Part shown: positions 57,075-64,000 of the stretch, in pieces | How the letters are laid out: the number at the start of each line of letters is the position of its first letter | How positions within the stretch are numbered: position 1 is the stretch's first letter | Assembly (NCBI RefSeq): GCF_002968335.2 | Contig: NZ_CP134398.1 | Location: forward strand, 3,534,001 to 3,598,000 | Origin: Mycobacterium sp. ITM-2016-00316 | Lineage (GTDB): Bacteria; Actinomycetota; Actinomycetes; Mycobacteriales; Mycobacteriaceae | Direction of reading: 5' to 3' | DNA: 64,000 nt | Translations under genes and position numbers: made by a program | The notes under the pieces: generated by a model | Databases searched by the model: none | What the model was told of the DNA's origin: nothing | What the model saw: the letters and a program-made list of their open reading frames with translations, nothing else

Positions 57075-57803
57075 GTGGCCCCGACAGTTCTTTTTCTCTA
57101 CAACGACCCCATCGCCACCGAGGCGATGCTCGGCGAGGCGTTCACCGACGCCGGCTACGACGTGCACACCTTCGAGGTCGTGCCTTCGTCACGGACCGCC
57201 GACCCGGCCGTCGCCGTCGACTTTCCCGACCCCACCGCCTTTGACGTCATCGTGCCGCTGGGGGCACGCTGGCCGGTGTACGACGAAGCCCTCAGGGCCA
57301 CCTGGGTGGGCGCGGAGACCGAACTGGTCCGCCAGGCCGCGGCCGCCGGCATCCCAACCCTCGGCGTCTGCTTCGGCGGGCAGCTCCTGGCGCAGGCCTT
57401 CGGCGGCAGCGTCTTCCGCTCCGAGACCCCCGAGATCGGCTGGTATGAACTGGAATCCGATCGCCACGAGCTGATCCCGGGCGGCCCGTGGTTCGAATGG
57501 CATTTCGACCGCTGGACGCTGCCGCCGGGCGCCACCGAGATCGGGCGGACACCCGGCACCTCGCAGGCCTTCACGCTCGGCCGGTCGGTGGCGCTGCAGT
57601 TCCATCCCGAACTGGATCCGGCACTGCTCGAACTCTGGCTCGACGATGACCGCGAAGCCGGCGAGGCCGCGCTGGGCGGCTGCACCCACGATGAACTGCG
57701 CTCGCGCACAGCCGAATTATATGACGATGCGGCCCAGCGGATCAGGCGCCTGGTACAGGGCTTCCTGGCGTACACGGCGCGTCAGCCGTGCCCCAGTTCG
57801 TGA
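57075..57803 (+). CDS. Class I glutamine amidotransferase-like protein
   Basis: A 242-residue protein from GTG 57075. The catalytic Cys lies in GVCFGGQLLAQAF (about residue 99) and the His/Glu in LQFHPELD (about 176-178), so the triad is intact. It is a stand-alone GATase domain of the GuaA-like or gamma-glutamyl hydrolase-type group; the acceptor domain is absent. Likely a hydrolase or amidotransferase with an unknown partner. It converges with the epimerase gene, overlapping by 22 nt. Confidence 0.82.
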   Translation: MAPTVLFLYNDPIATEAMLGEAFTDAGYDVHTFEVVPSSRTADPAVAVDFPDPTAFDVIVPLGARWPVYDEALRATWVGAETELVRQAAAAGIPTLGVCFGGQLLAQAFGGSVFRSETPEIGWYELESDRHELIPGGPWFEWHFDRWTLPPGATEIGRTPGTSQAFTLGRSVALQFHPELDPALLELWLDDDREAGEAALGGCTHDELRSRTAELYDDAAQRIRRLVQGFLAYTARQPCPSS

Positions 57804-59122
57804 GAGAGCGCCGCGTCGATGACGGGGCGACGGAAGGTATGGCCCAACCCGGTCAGCTTCGCCGGCACCACCCGCTGATCGGCCTCGGCGAGTTCCCGGG
57901 CGCCCTGGGCGCCCAGCAGTAGCTTCGGACCGAAAGACGGCACCGGCAGCAGCGTCGGCCGATGCAGCACCCTGCCCAGTGCGGCGGTGTAGTCGTTGTT
58001 GCGCACCGGTTCTGGCGCCACCGCGTTCACCGGGCCCGCCAACCGGTCGTCGTACAACGCGCGGTGATACACGTCGAGCAGATCGTCGATGCCGATCCAG
58101 GACAGCCATTGGGTGCCGCTGCCCAGTCGACCGCCGAGACCGGCGGCGAACAGTGGGCGCAGCAGTCGCAGGGTGCCGCCGCGGGCGGACTGCACCACAC
58201 CGGTGCGGACGTTGACCACGCGCATGCCGGCGGCCGCGGCGGGTTCGGTCGCGGCCTCCCAGTCGGCCACCACATCGGCGAGGAACCCGCCGCCCATCGT
58301 GGCGTCCTCGGTGAGCAGCGAGTCCCCGCGTTCGTAGCCGTAATAGCCGACGGCCGAGGCGCTGACGAAGACCTTGGGGCCGTCGACGACACGTGCGGCG
58401 ACTTCCGCGAGCTTGCGGGTGGGCCCGATCCGGCTGTCCCGGATCGCGGCCCGGTGCGCATCGGTGAACCGTCCCGCAATCGAGGCCCCGGCCAGGTGCA
58501 CGACGGCATCCACGCCCGCCAGCAGGTCCGGTGCGGGGTTGTGGGGATCCCACTGGCGCTCATCGGATCCCGTCGGGGTGCCGCGCACCAGCCGGATGAC
58601 ACGATGGCCACCGGTGCTCAGGAACGCGGTCAGGGCATCGCCGACCAGACCGCCGGCGCCGGTCACGGCGATCACCATCGGCGCCAGGCCGGCAGCGCGG
58701 TGCGCGTCGAGATCCTCGGCCAGCTGGGTGTGCCGGTAGACGAACATCGGCCGCAACGCCGCCGCCGGGACGACCGCGTCGATGCGGTCATACACCCGCG
58801 TGCCGGTGCCCGCCTCGGCGTACTCGTGGGTGTGCCGCCAGGTGCCGATCACCCGCGCCGGCCAGGATGCCGGACCGTCGGCGGCCAGGGTGTCGACGAA
58901 TCGGTGCGGTGGGTCGAACTCCGCAGGCTCGTGCTGGGCCACCCAGCGCAGCCCGCCGGGCAGCCCGAGCACCGCCTGGCCGTCGGCCAGCGAGTCGGTC
59001 TCGGCGATCACCGTCATCGGCTGCCAGGGGGGCACCAGCCGTCGCATGGCCCCTGACCTGGTGTGCCAGGCGAAGACCTCGTCGATCGGATGGTCGACGA
59101 TGCTGTCGTACTCGATACCCAT
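57782..59122 (-). CDS. TIGR01777-family epimerase with N-terminal SRPBCC domain
   Basis: A 446-residue protein from ATG 59122 (MGIEYDSIVDHPIDEVFAWH). Residues 1-145 are an SRPBCC/START-like ligand-binding domain; residues 150-400 an NAD(P)-dependent SDR epimerase with AVTGAGGLVGDALTAFL (GxxGxxG) and a C-terminal DUF1731 segment (LLLGAQGARELAEADQRVVP). This fusion is common in mycobacteria. Its true start is well inside a longer frame whose upstream part shadows the divergent phosphoribosyltransferase gene. Substrate unknown. Confidence 0.88.
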   Translation of the reverse strand: MGIEYDSIVDHPIDEVFAWHTRSGAMRRLVPPWQPMTVIAETDSLADGQAVLGLPGGLRWVAQHEPAEFDPPHRFVDTLAADGPASWPARVIGTWRHTHEYAEAGTGTRVYDRIDAVVPAAALRPMFVYRHTQLAEDLDAHRAAGLAPMVIAVTGAGGLVGDALTAFLSTGGHRVIRLVRGTPTGSDERQWDPHNPAPDLLAGVDAVVHLAGASIAGRFTDAHRAAIRDSRIGPTRKLAEVAARVVDGPKVFVSASAVGYYGYERGDSLLTEDATMGGGFLADVVADWEAATEPAAAAGMRVVNVRTGVVQSARGGTLRLLRPLFAAGLGGRLGSGTQWLSWIGIDDLLDVYHRALYDDRLAGPVNAVAPEPVRNNDYTAALGRVLHRPTLLPVPSFGPKLLLGAQGARELAEADQRVVPAKLTGLGHTFRRPVIDAALSHELGHG

Positions 59123-59173
59123 TGGTGTCCGCCCTTTGTTGGTCCCGCCCGGCCCGGGGGTACCCCGGATCGT

Positions 59174-59821
59174 ATGGGAGAAACGACCGCCGGCTTTGCG
59201 AACCGCCGGGAAGCCGGACGGGTGCTGGCGTCCGGGTTGGCGCACCATCGTGGCGCGGCGGGCACGGTGGTGCTGGGGCTGGCGCGCGGCGGCGTCCCGG
59301 TCGGCTGGGAGGTCGCGGTCGCGCTGAGCCTCCCGTTCGATGCCTTCCTGGTCCGCAAGCTCGGCCTGCCACACTGGCCCGAGCTGGCGATGGGGGCGCT
59401 GTCCACCGGCGGCACCGTGGTGCGCAACGAGGATGTGATCCGCAGCCAGGCGGTCACCGAGGACCAGCTGTTCGAGGTCATCGAGCGCGAGCGGGTGGAG
59501 TTGCGCCGCCGCGAGGCGGCCTACGGCGTCGAGGGGGCGCCGGATCTGGCCGGCCGCACCGTGATGCTGGTCGACGACGGTATCGCCACCGGCGCGAGCA
59601 TGCTCGCCGCGATCCGGGCCGTTCGTGCGGGGGGTGCTGCGCGCGTGGTGGTGGCGGTCCCGGTGGCTTCTCGCACCGCACTGCGGCTGGTCGGCGACGA
59701 GGCCGACGAGGTGGTGTGCCTGGACGAACCGCCGGACTTTCGGGCGGTCGGGCAGGCCTACGACGATTTCACCCAGACCAGCGACGACGAGGTGCGTGCG
59801 CTGCTGGCCCGGCGTCGCTAG
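59174..59821 (+). CDS. Phosphoribosyltransferase (Rv2143-like)
   Basis: A 215-residue protein from ATG 59174 (MGETTAGFAN). The PRPP-binding motif VMLVDDGIATGASM (about 130-143) is intact, and VLGLARGGVPVGWEVA with the loop Arg-Gly is typical of the ComF-like/predicted PRTase family. It may act on purine or pyrimidine bases or a related nucleobase; specificity cannot be read. It sits at the Rv2143 position, convergent with the Rv2144c-like gene (4-nt overlap). Confidence 0.87.
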   Translation: MGETTAGFANRREAGRVLASGLAHHRGAAGTVVLGLARGGVPVGWEVAVALSLPFDAFLVRKLGLPHWPELAMGALSTGGTVVRNEDVIRSQAVTEDQLFEVIERERVELRRREAAYGVEGAPDLAGRTVMLVDDGIATGASMLAAIRAVRAGGAARVVVAVPVASRTALRLVGDEADEVVCLDEPPDFRAVGQAYDDFTQTSDDEVRALLARRR

Positions 59822-60198
59822 CTCTTCGGGGTTTCCTCGGGGTCGGGCGAGATCTCGACGGAACCGCCGGACTCATCGTCGGCGGTGTCCGTGTCGGTGT
59901 CGGTCACGCCGGCGACCTCCGGATCGGAATCGGTCGGATCGGACTCTGTCGGCTGGGACTCGGTCATTTCCGGCTCCTCGGGGTAATCCTGGACGCCCTG
60001 CTCGTCCTCGTCCGCATCGGCGGCATCCGCGTCGGGGTCACCATCGCGCCGGGAACGCAGCGCATCGGCGATGAGCAACAGCACGCCGATGACGCTGGCA
60101 CCGATGCACACCCAGGCGATCAGCTCGTTGCTGGTGACGACGGCGGCCACCAGGGCGACCAGACCGATGACAGCGAGAACGAGCGCAATGATCAGCAT
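59818..60198 (-). CDS. Small membrane protein with acidic tail (Rv2144c-like)
   Basis: A 126-residue protein: two transmembrane helices in residues 1-45 (LIIALVLAVIGLVALVAAVV; LIAWVCIGASVIGVLLLIA) and a long, highly acidic Asp/Glu/Thr cytoplasmic tail (DADAADADEDEQG and later TDTDTDTADDES). It matches the position of Rv2144c next to wag31. Function unknown; its location suggests a link to cell-envelope growth. Confidence 0.8.
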   Translation of the reverse strand: MLIIALVLAVIGLVALVAAVVTSNELIAWVCIGASVIGVLLLIADALRSRRDGDPDADAADADEDEQGVQDYPEEPEMTESQPTESDPTDSDPEVAGVTDTDTDTADDESGGSVEISPDPEETPKS

Positions 60199-60226
60199 GC
60201 GACGAACTTAGCCGGTGCTGGGCCGG

Positions 60227-61057
60227 TCAGTTGTTACCCCGGTTGAACTGGTTGAAGCCGCCGCCCTCGTTACCGGCAGCGGAATCGACCGGTGCCGCGG
60301 AACCGCGCTGGCCCAGCTCCTCGAGCTGAGATTCCAGGTAGGTCTTGAGGCGGGTGCGGTACTCGCGTTCGAAGGTGCGCAGCTGCTCGAGGCGGCCCTC
60401 CAGCACGGTGCGCTGCTGGTTGATGGTGCCCATGATCTCGGAGTGCTTGCGCTCGGCATCGGCCTGCAGGGCATCGGCCTTCTCCTGCGCCTGACGCAGC
60501 TGCGTCTCGGAGCGGGTCTGGGCATCAGACAGCAGGGCGTCGGCCTTGGCGCGGGCGTCGGCGACGGTCGTCTCGGCGGTGCTGCGCGCCTCACTGACCA
60601 TGGCGTCGGCCTGGGCGCGGGCATCGGCGAGCAGCTTGTCCGACTCGGCCTTGGCCGTACCGGTCAGGCGGTCCGCGGTGTCCTGGGCCAGGCTGAGCAC
60701 CTTGGCCGCCCGCAGATGCGAATCCTCGGAGACCGGGGCCTGCTGCGCCACGGGTGCCACCGGCGCGGGAGCCTCGTACACCGGCTGGACCGGCTCGGGC
60801 TCGGGCTCCGGCTGCGGGGCCTGATAGGGCGGGATCGTCTGGGTCGCCTGGATGCCTCCACCGGAACGTGCACCGGCCAGCTCCGAGTCGAGCTCGGACA
60901 CCCGCTGACGCAGGTCGGCGTTCTCCTCGATGAGCCTGGTCAGCTCGTTCTCGACCAGGTCGAGGAAGGCGTCTACCTCGTCCTCGTTGTAGCCGCGCTT
61001 GCCGATCGGCGGCTTACTGAATGCGACGTTGTGAACGTCGGCTGGAGTGAGCGGCAT
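60227..61057 (-). CDS. wag31: Polar growth protein Wag31 (DivIVA)
   Basis: A 276-residue coiled-coil protein. ATG 61057 is chosen because GGGGG lies 8 nt upstream and it gives the DivIVA start [32 protein letters not shown], the membrane-binding domain. A Pro/Ala/Gln-rich linker (about 80-125) separates it from the C-terminal coiled coil ([21 protein letters not shown] onwards). It marks the poles and directs tip growth in mycobacteria. The tail ends NQFNRGNN. Confidence 0.97.
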   Translation of the reverse strand: MPLTPADVHNVAFSKPPIGKRGYNEDEVDAFLDLVENELTRLIEENADLRQRVSELDSELAGARSGGGIQATQTIPPYQAPQPEPEPEPVQPVYEAPAPVAPVAQQAPVSEDSHLRAAKVLSLAQDTADRLTGTAKAESDKLLADARAQADAMVSEARSTAETTVADARAKADALLSDAQTRSETQLRQAQEKADALQADAERKHSEIMGTINQQRTVLEGRLEQLRTFEREYRTRLKTYLESQLEELGQRGSAAPVDSAAGNEGGGFNQFNRGNN

Positions 61058-61221
61058 TGTCTGCCCCCTTGAAGTCTGGACCGTCAACCGGTGTCAAAGT
61101 GTAGAGCGTCAGTAGAAGTAACTGGCGTCCATCCTGTCACAGCAGACTCTACGGTTGCACCGGAGGCTCATAATTAAGAGCGAATTTCAATGTTCGGAGT
61201 GCCCCACGCCGACGATCTCGA

Positions 61222-61518
61222 TCAGATCGTGGCGCTGGCTGCGGCACCGAATGCCAGCTGCATGCCGATGAACGCGACCAGCAACAACACCATGATCGAC
61301 AGATCGAATCGCACCGCGCCGATGGTGAGCTGCGGGATGATCCGGCGCAGCAGTTTCACCGGCGGATCGGTGACGCTGAGGATGAGTTCCAGCACCACCA
61401 CCGTGGCACCGCTGGGCTGCCAGTCGCGACTGAACGACCGGATGAATTCGACAACGACCCGGGCGATCAGCAACAGCCAGAAGACGAACAGCACAAAACC
61501 CAGGATTTGAAAGACCAT
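61222..61518 (-). CDS. YggT-family membrane protein (Rv2146c-like)
   Basis: A 98-residue protein from ATG 61518 (MVFQILGFVLFVFWLLLI), with two transmembrane segments and the conserved VVVEFIRSFSRDWQP and ITDPPVKLLRRIIP loop of the YggT family. Sequence and position match Rv2146c. It is associated with cell shape and division. The frame is open further upstream to 61590, but that start lacks homology. It is followed by a 164-bp region carrying the wag31 promoter. Confidence 0.9.
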   Translation of the reverse strand: MVFQILGFVLFVFWLLLIARVVVEFIRSFSRDWQPSGATVVVLELILSVTDPPVKLLRRIIPQLTIGAVRFDLSIMVLLLVAFIGMQLAFGAAASATI

Positions 61519-61670
61519 CGACAACTGAGCCGACCTCACTACTGCATACACAGACGGGCAGGTATAGGGACATTCGAGCAGGTGGGACAAGCATGCGATC
61601 CCAGGACGACAGCCTACCTGGCGGACTGGAACGGGCTGGGTGGCGCAATGGGTGTAGTCGGCCGGGACCC

Positions 61671-62315
61671 CTACTGGTAGGAGTAGAAACCGGCCTCGGC
61701 GATCCGGCGGCGCTCGTCGGCGCTGACATCGATATCGGCCGGTGAGAGCAGGAACACCTTGGTGGCGACCTTGTCGAAGGATCCGCGCAGCGCGAACGCC
61801 AGGCCGGCGGCGAAATCGACCAGTCGCTTGGCGTCCGCGTTGTCCATCGAGACCAGGTCCATGATCACCGGGGTGCCGTCACGGAACCGCTCACCGATGG
61901 TGCGGGCCTCGCTGTAATCCTTGGGGCGCAGCGTGGTGATCTTGGCCAGCGGGCTGCCGGCCTCGAACAGCTCGGCCATCCGTCGCGGTTCCATGGCGAG
62001 CGCGCCGCGGGTGGGAGCACCTGCGAAACGCGGCGCCGGGCGGTCGAACTCGCGGAGTGTGCGCAGCCGGCCCTCGAAGCGCGGGGCGTCACCGTAGCCG
62101 CCGCGGTACGCGCCGGGGACGTCGTCGTACTCGCGGGCCGGAATCCGGTCGTCGAACGCCCGGGACTCGCGGCCGTAACCCTCATCCTCGAAACGCTCTT
62201 CGGCGGCGCGCCGCGGGTACGCACGCGGCCCACGCTCGTCGTCGTAGTACTCATCGTCGTAATCGTCCATCGGCGCCATACCGAAGTAGGCCTTGACCTT
62301 GTGCAGAGTGCTCAT
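61671..62315 (-). CDS. sepF: Cell division protein SepF
   Basis: A 214-residue protein starting [19 protein letters not shown], a membrane-binding amphipathic helix, then an Asp/Tyr/Arg-rich linker (about 17-120), then the SepF core (about 125-205: [32 protein letters not shown] and the [20 protein letters not shown] helix). It anchors FtsZ to the membrane. It has the usual place between yggS and yggT. Confidence 0.95.
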   Translation of the reverse strand: MSTLHKVKAYFGMAPMDDYDDEYYDDERGPRAYPRRAAEERFEDEGYGRESRAFDDRIPAREYDDVPGAYRGGYGDAPRFEGRLRTLREFDRPAPRFAGAPTRGALAMEPRRMAELFEAGSPLAKITTLRPKDYSEARTIGERFRDGTPVIMDLVSMDNADAKRLVDFAAGLAFALRGSFDKVATKVFLLSPADIDVSADERRRIAEAGFYSYQ

Positions 62316-62379
62316 CGCCTGCCCCTTTAACGACTTGTGTCTGTGTTGTCTGTGATGAAGATGTGACTGGAGTGACTAC

Positions 62380-63120
62380 TCAGGGTGACGTTAGAGGACG
62401 TTGACCCATCAACGCGGTTCCGACACGCACACACGTGGATCCGTATCGCACCGCCGTCTCCAAATCCCCCGACATGCCCGCCGACAGCCCGAGCCGCTGA
62501 GTGAAGGAGCCCTGCACCCGGTCGCGCTCGGCCTGCAGCCGCGCGAACGCATCCTCGGAATCCCAGTCCAGCGGCGGGATGCCCATCAACCCGGCGAACT
62601 CCAGTGCGTCGATGGCATGTGTTGCGGCACATAGCTCGTCGATCAGGTCCGGCTTGTTCACATCCACCCCGCCGCGATCGGGGTCACCGTCCAGACTGAT
62701 CTGCAGATAGACCCGCAGCGGTCGGGTGCGCCCGCCCGCTTCCAGCTCCTGCTCGGCGCCTCCCCCGAGGGCGGCGATCAGCCGGGCACTGTCCACCGAA
62801 TGCGCGGCGTAGGCCCAACGGGCAATGGCGCGCGCCTTGTTCCGCTGGATGTGGCCGACCATGTGCCAGCGGATCTCGTCACCGGGAAACGCGGACCGGA
62901 CGTCGGCCACCTTCCTGGCGGCTTCCTGCTCGCGGGACTCACCGAATTCGGTACAGCCCAATCGCCGCAGGATCACGACATCGGAGGCGGGAAAGAACTT
63001 CGTGATCGGCAACAGTTCGATGTCCCGCACCGGCCGGCCGGCGGCCTCGGCGGCACGTGCCAACCGGGTCCGTACCGCGGCCAGCGCTCCGGCCAGTTCG
63101 ACATCGCGGTGAGTACTCAT
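62380..63120 (-). CDS. YggS-family PLP homeostasis protein
   Basis: A 246-residue protein from ATG 63120, whose start overlaps the pgeF stop by 4 nt (ATGA). The PLP Lys lies in LLPITKFFP (near residue 37); FGESREQEAARKV and HMVGHIQRNKARA are family blocks, as is FAGLMGIPPLD. It binds PLP and buffers cofactor supply, with no known catalytic turnover. Same order as Rv2148c next to sepF. Confidence 0.93.
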   Translation of the reverse strand: MSTHRDVELAGALAAVRTRLARAAEAAGRPVRDIELLPITKFFPASDVVILRRLGCTEFGESREQEAARKVADVRSAFPGDEIRWHMVGHIQRNKARAIARWAYAAHSVDSARLIAALGGGAEQELEAGGRTRPLRVYLQISLDGDPDRGGVDVNKPDLIDELCAATHAIDALEFAGLMGIPPLDWDSEDAFARLQAERDRVQGSFTQRLGLSAGMSGDLETAVRYGSTCVRVGTALMGQRPLTSP

Positions 63121-63824
63121 TCCATCCACACCAATGACGCCAGCCGTCCGGTCGGAGCATCACGCCGATGGCTGAACAGCGCGGCGTCCTCGACGGTGCA
63201 GCGGCGATCGACGTCGATGGCCGTGACACCCAGATCCGTCAGTTGTCGGGCAAGTCCGGCACGAATGTCCAGACCGGGGGTTCCCCTGGCGGTGCGGCAG
63301 CGACTGCCCGGCAGCGCCGCGTCCACCTCGGCGGCCATCTCGGCAGGCACCTCATAATGGCGACCGCTCACCGCGGGACCCAGCAGCACCGAGATGTCGG
63401 CGACGGACGCACCCAACTTCACCATTTCCTCCACGGTGCGGGGCACGATGCCGATCTGCGCACCCACCCGGCCCGCGTGCGCGGCGCCGATGACCCCGGC
63501 CCGCGCGTCGGCCAGCAGCACCGGGACACAGTCCGCGGTCACCACCGCCAACGCCAGACCGCGGGTGGTGCTCACCAACGCATCAGTCTGGTCGACGGCG
63601 GCACCCTGCGGACCCTCGACGACCGCGACATTGGCCGAGTGCACCTGGTTCATCCACACCACCGCGTCCTCGGCAAGGCCGAGCGCGGTCGCCAACCGTT
63701 TCCGGTTGGCGGCCACCGCGGCCGGATCATCGCCGACGTGGTCGCCGAGATTGAAGGTGTCGAACGGCCGTGCCGATACTCCGCCCGCGCGGGTGGTGGT
63801 CACGCGCCGAACCCGGACGGACAT
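63117..63824 (-). CDS. pgeF: Multicopper polyphenol oxidase / purine nucleoside phosphorylase family (YfiH)
   Basis: A 235-residue protein. The metal-binding triad residues are visible: His in MNQVHSANVAVV, Cys in TADCVPVLLAD and His in GAAHAGRVG. Members act on purine nucleosides, and PgeF also edits peptidoglycan precursors that carry a wrong amino acid. It corresponds to Rv2149c, 6 nt downstream of ftsZ, and shares a 4-nt overlap with yggS. Confidence 0.9.
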   Translation of the reverse strand: MSVRVRRVTTTRAGGVSARPFDTFNLGDHVGDDPAAVAANRKRLATALGLAEDAVVWMNQVHSANVAVVEGPQGAAVDQTDALVSTTRGLALAVVTADCVPVLLADARAGVIGAAHAGRVGAQIGIVPRTVEEMVKLGASVADISVLLGPAVSGRHYEVPAEMAAEVDAALPGSRCRTARGTPGLDIRAGLARQLTDLGVTAIDVDRRCTVEDAALFSHRRDAPTGRLASLVWME

Positions 63825-63830
63825 GACGGA

Positions 63831-64000
63831 TCAGTGGCGCATGAACGGCGGCACGTCGACGTCGTCGTCGGAGATGCCGCCGTCGTCCGGACCGCCGATC
63901 TTCACCGTCGCCCCGTTGGTGTGTGCCGGGACGGACATGGCGTCGGCCGGCTCGAACACGCTGGAACGCACCTTGCCGGCCGTACCGGGGGCGACGCCCG
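63831..64000 (-). CDS. ftsZ: Cell division protein FtsZ, C-terminal end only
   Basis: Only the last 55 residues or so lie in the window; the stop is at 63831-63833. They end in the FtsZ C-terminal peptide DDDVDVPPFMRH, which binds SepF and other partners, after a linker (FEPADAMSVPAHTNGATVKI). The gene continues beyond 64000. Frame and identity are secure from the tail and from the following pgeF-yggS-sepF order. Confidence 0.95.
   Translation of the reverse strand, partial: GVAPGTAGKVRSSVFEPADAMSVPAHTNGATVKIGGPDDGGISDDDVDVPPFMRH

Overview
The window is high-GC DNA from a Mycobacterium, most likely a rapid grower of the Mycolicibacterium type. The evidence is gene content and order. The right end carries the mycobacterial division block in its usual order (a Rv2143-like phosphoribosyltransferase, a Rv2144c-like membrane protein, wag31, yggT, sepF, yggS, pgeF, ftsZ). 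The centre carries the Rv1615-Rv1625c-like block (TM2 protein, DUF2752 protein, pyk, tesB, a Rv1619-like protein, cydABDC, a DUF308 protein and a Rv1625c-like adenylate cyclase). The species is not determined.

Layout. (1) 1-6.55 kb is an accessory island. It holds poorly conserved genes: a helical protein cut by the window edge, a soluble Ser/Thr-kinase-like protein translationally coupled to a TIM-barrel-like protein, a putative PD-(D/E)XK nuclease with a winged helix between its catalytic motifs, two unknowns and a CdiA-C-like nuclease. It ends at a 35-nt fragment that matches the 3' end of a tRNA (T-arm, acceptor strand, CCA), which is a classic integration scar. (2) 6.6-20.6 kb is ordinary chromosome: a polysaccharide deacetylase, a haemophore-like protein, an OmpR-type two-component pair, a secreted glycoside hydrolase, the adenylate cyclase with a perfect CRP box upstream, a Dps protein, a DUF2339 membrane protein, a NarL-type two-component pair, and a glutamine-type ABC importer preceded by a GlnR-like AC-n9-AC array. 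(3) 20.9-37 kb covers respiration and central metabolism: cydABDC, tesB, pyk and gltBD. (4) 37-48 kb is an accessory natural-product locus, all on the minus strand: a cation/proton antiporter, an FAD-dependent halogenase-like enzyme, a KS-AT-DH-KR-ACP polyketide synthase and an ABC-2 exporter. The exporter genes are joined to the PKS and to each other by 4-nt overlaps. The PKS reading frame is broken by one base exactly at the ketosynthase active-site motif. (5) 48-50 kb carries a 13E12-type DUF222/HNH gene. (6) 50-55.8 kb carries a tctCBA tripartite tricarboxylate transporter with a coupled universal stress protein, and a divergent CitA/DpiB-like two-component system. (7) 55.8-64 kb carries an inactive-looking serine-hydrolase lipoprotein, an amidotransferase, a TIGR01777-type epimerase, and then the wag31-ftsZ division block.

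How the parts connect. Several regulatory sites could be matched by eye to their genes: a CRP box to the cyclase that makes its ligand, a GlnR-like array to the amino-acid importer, an inverted repeat before cydA, and two dyads between tctC and its sensor kinase. The most novel material is the left island (a possible undescribed defence or conflict locus) and the halogenase-PKS-exporter cluster. No tRNA or rRNA gene is complete here, and no CRISPR array or insertion sequence was seen.
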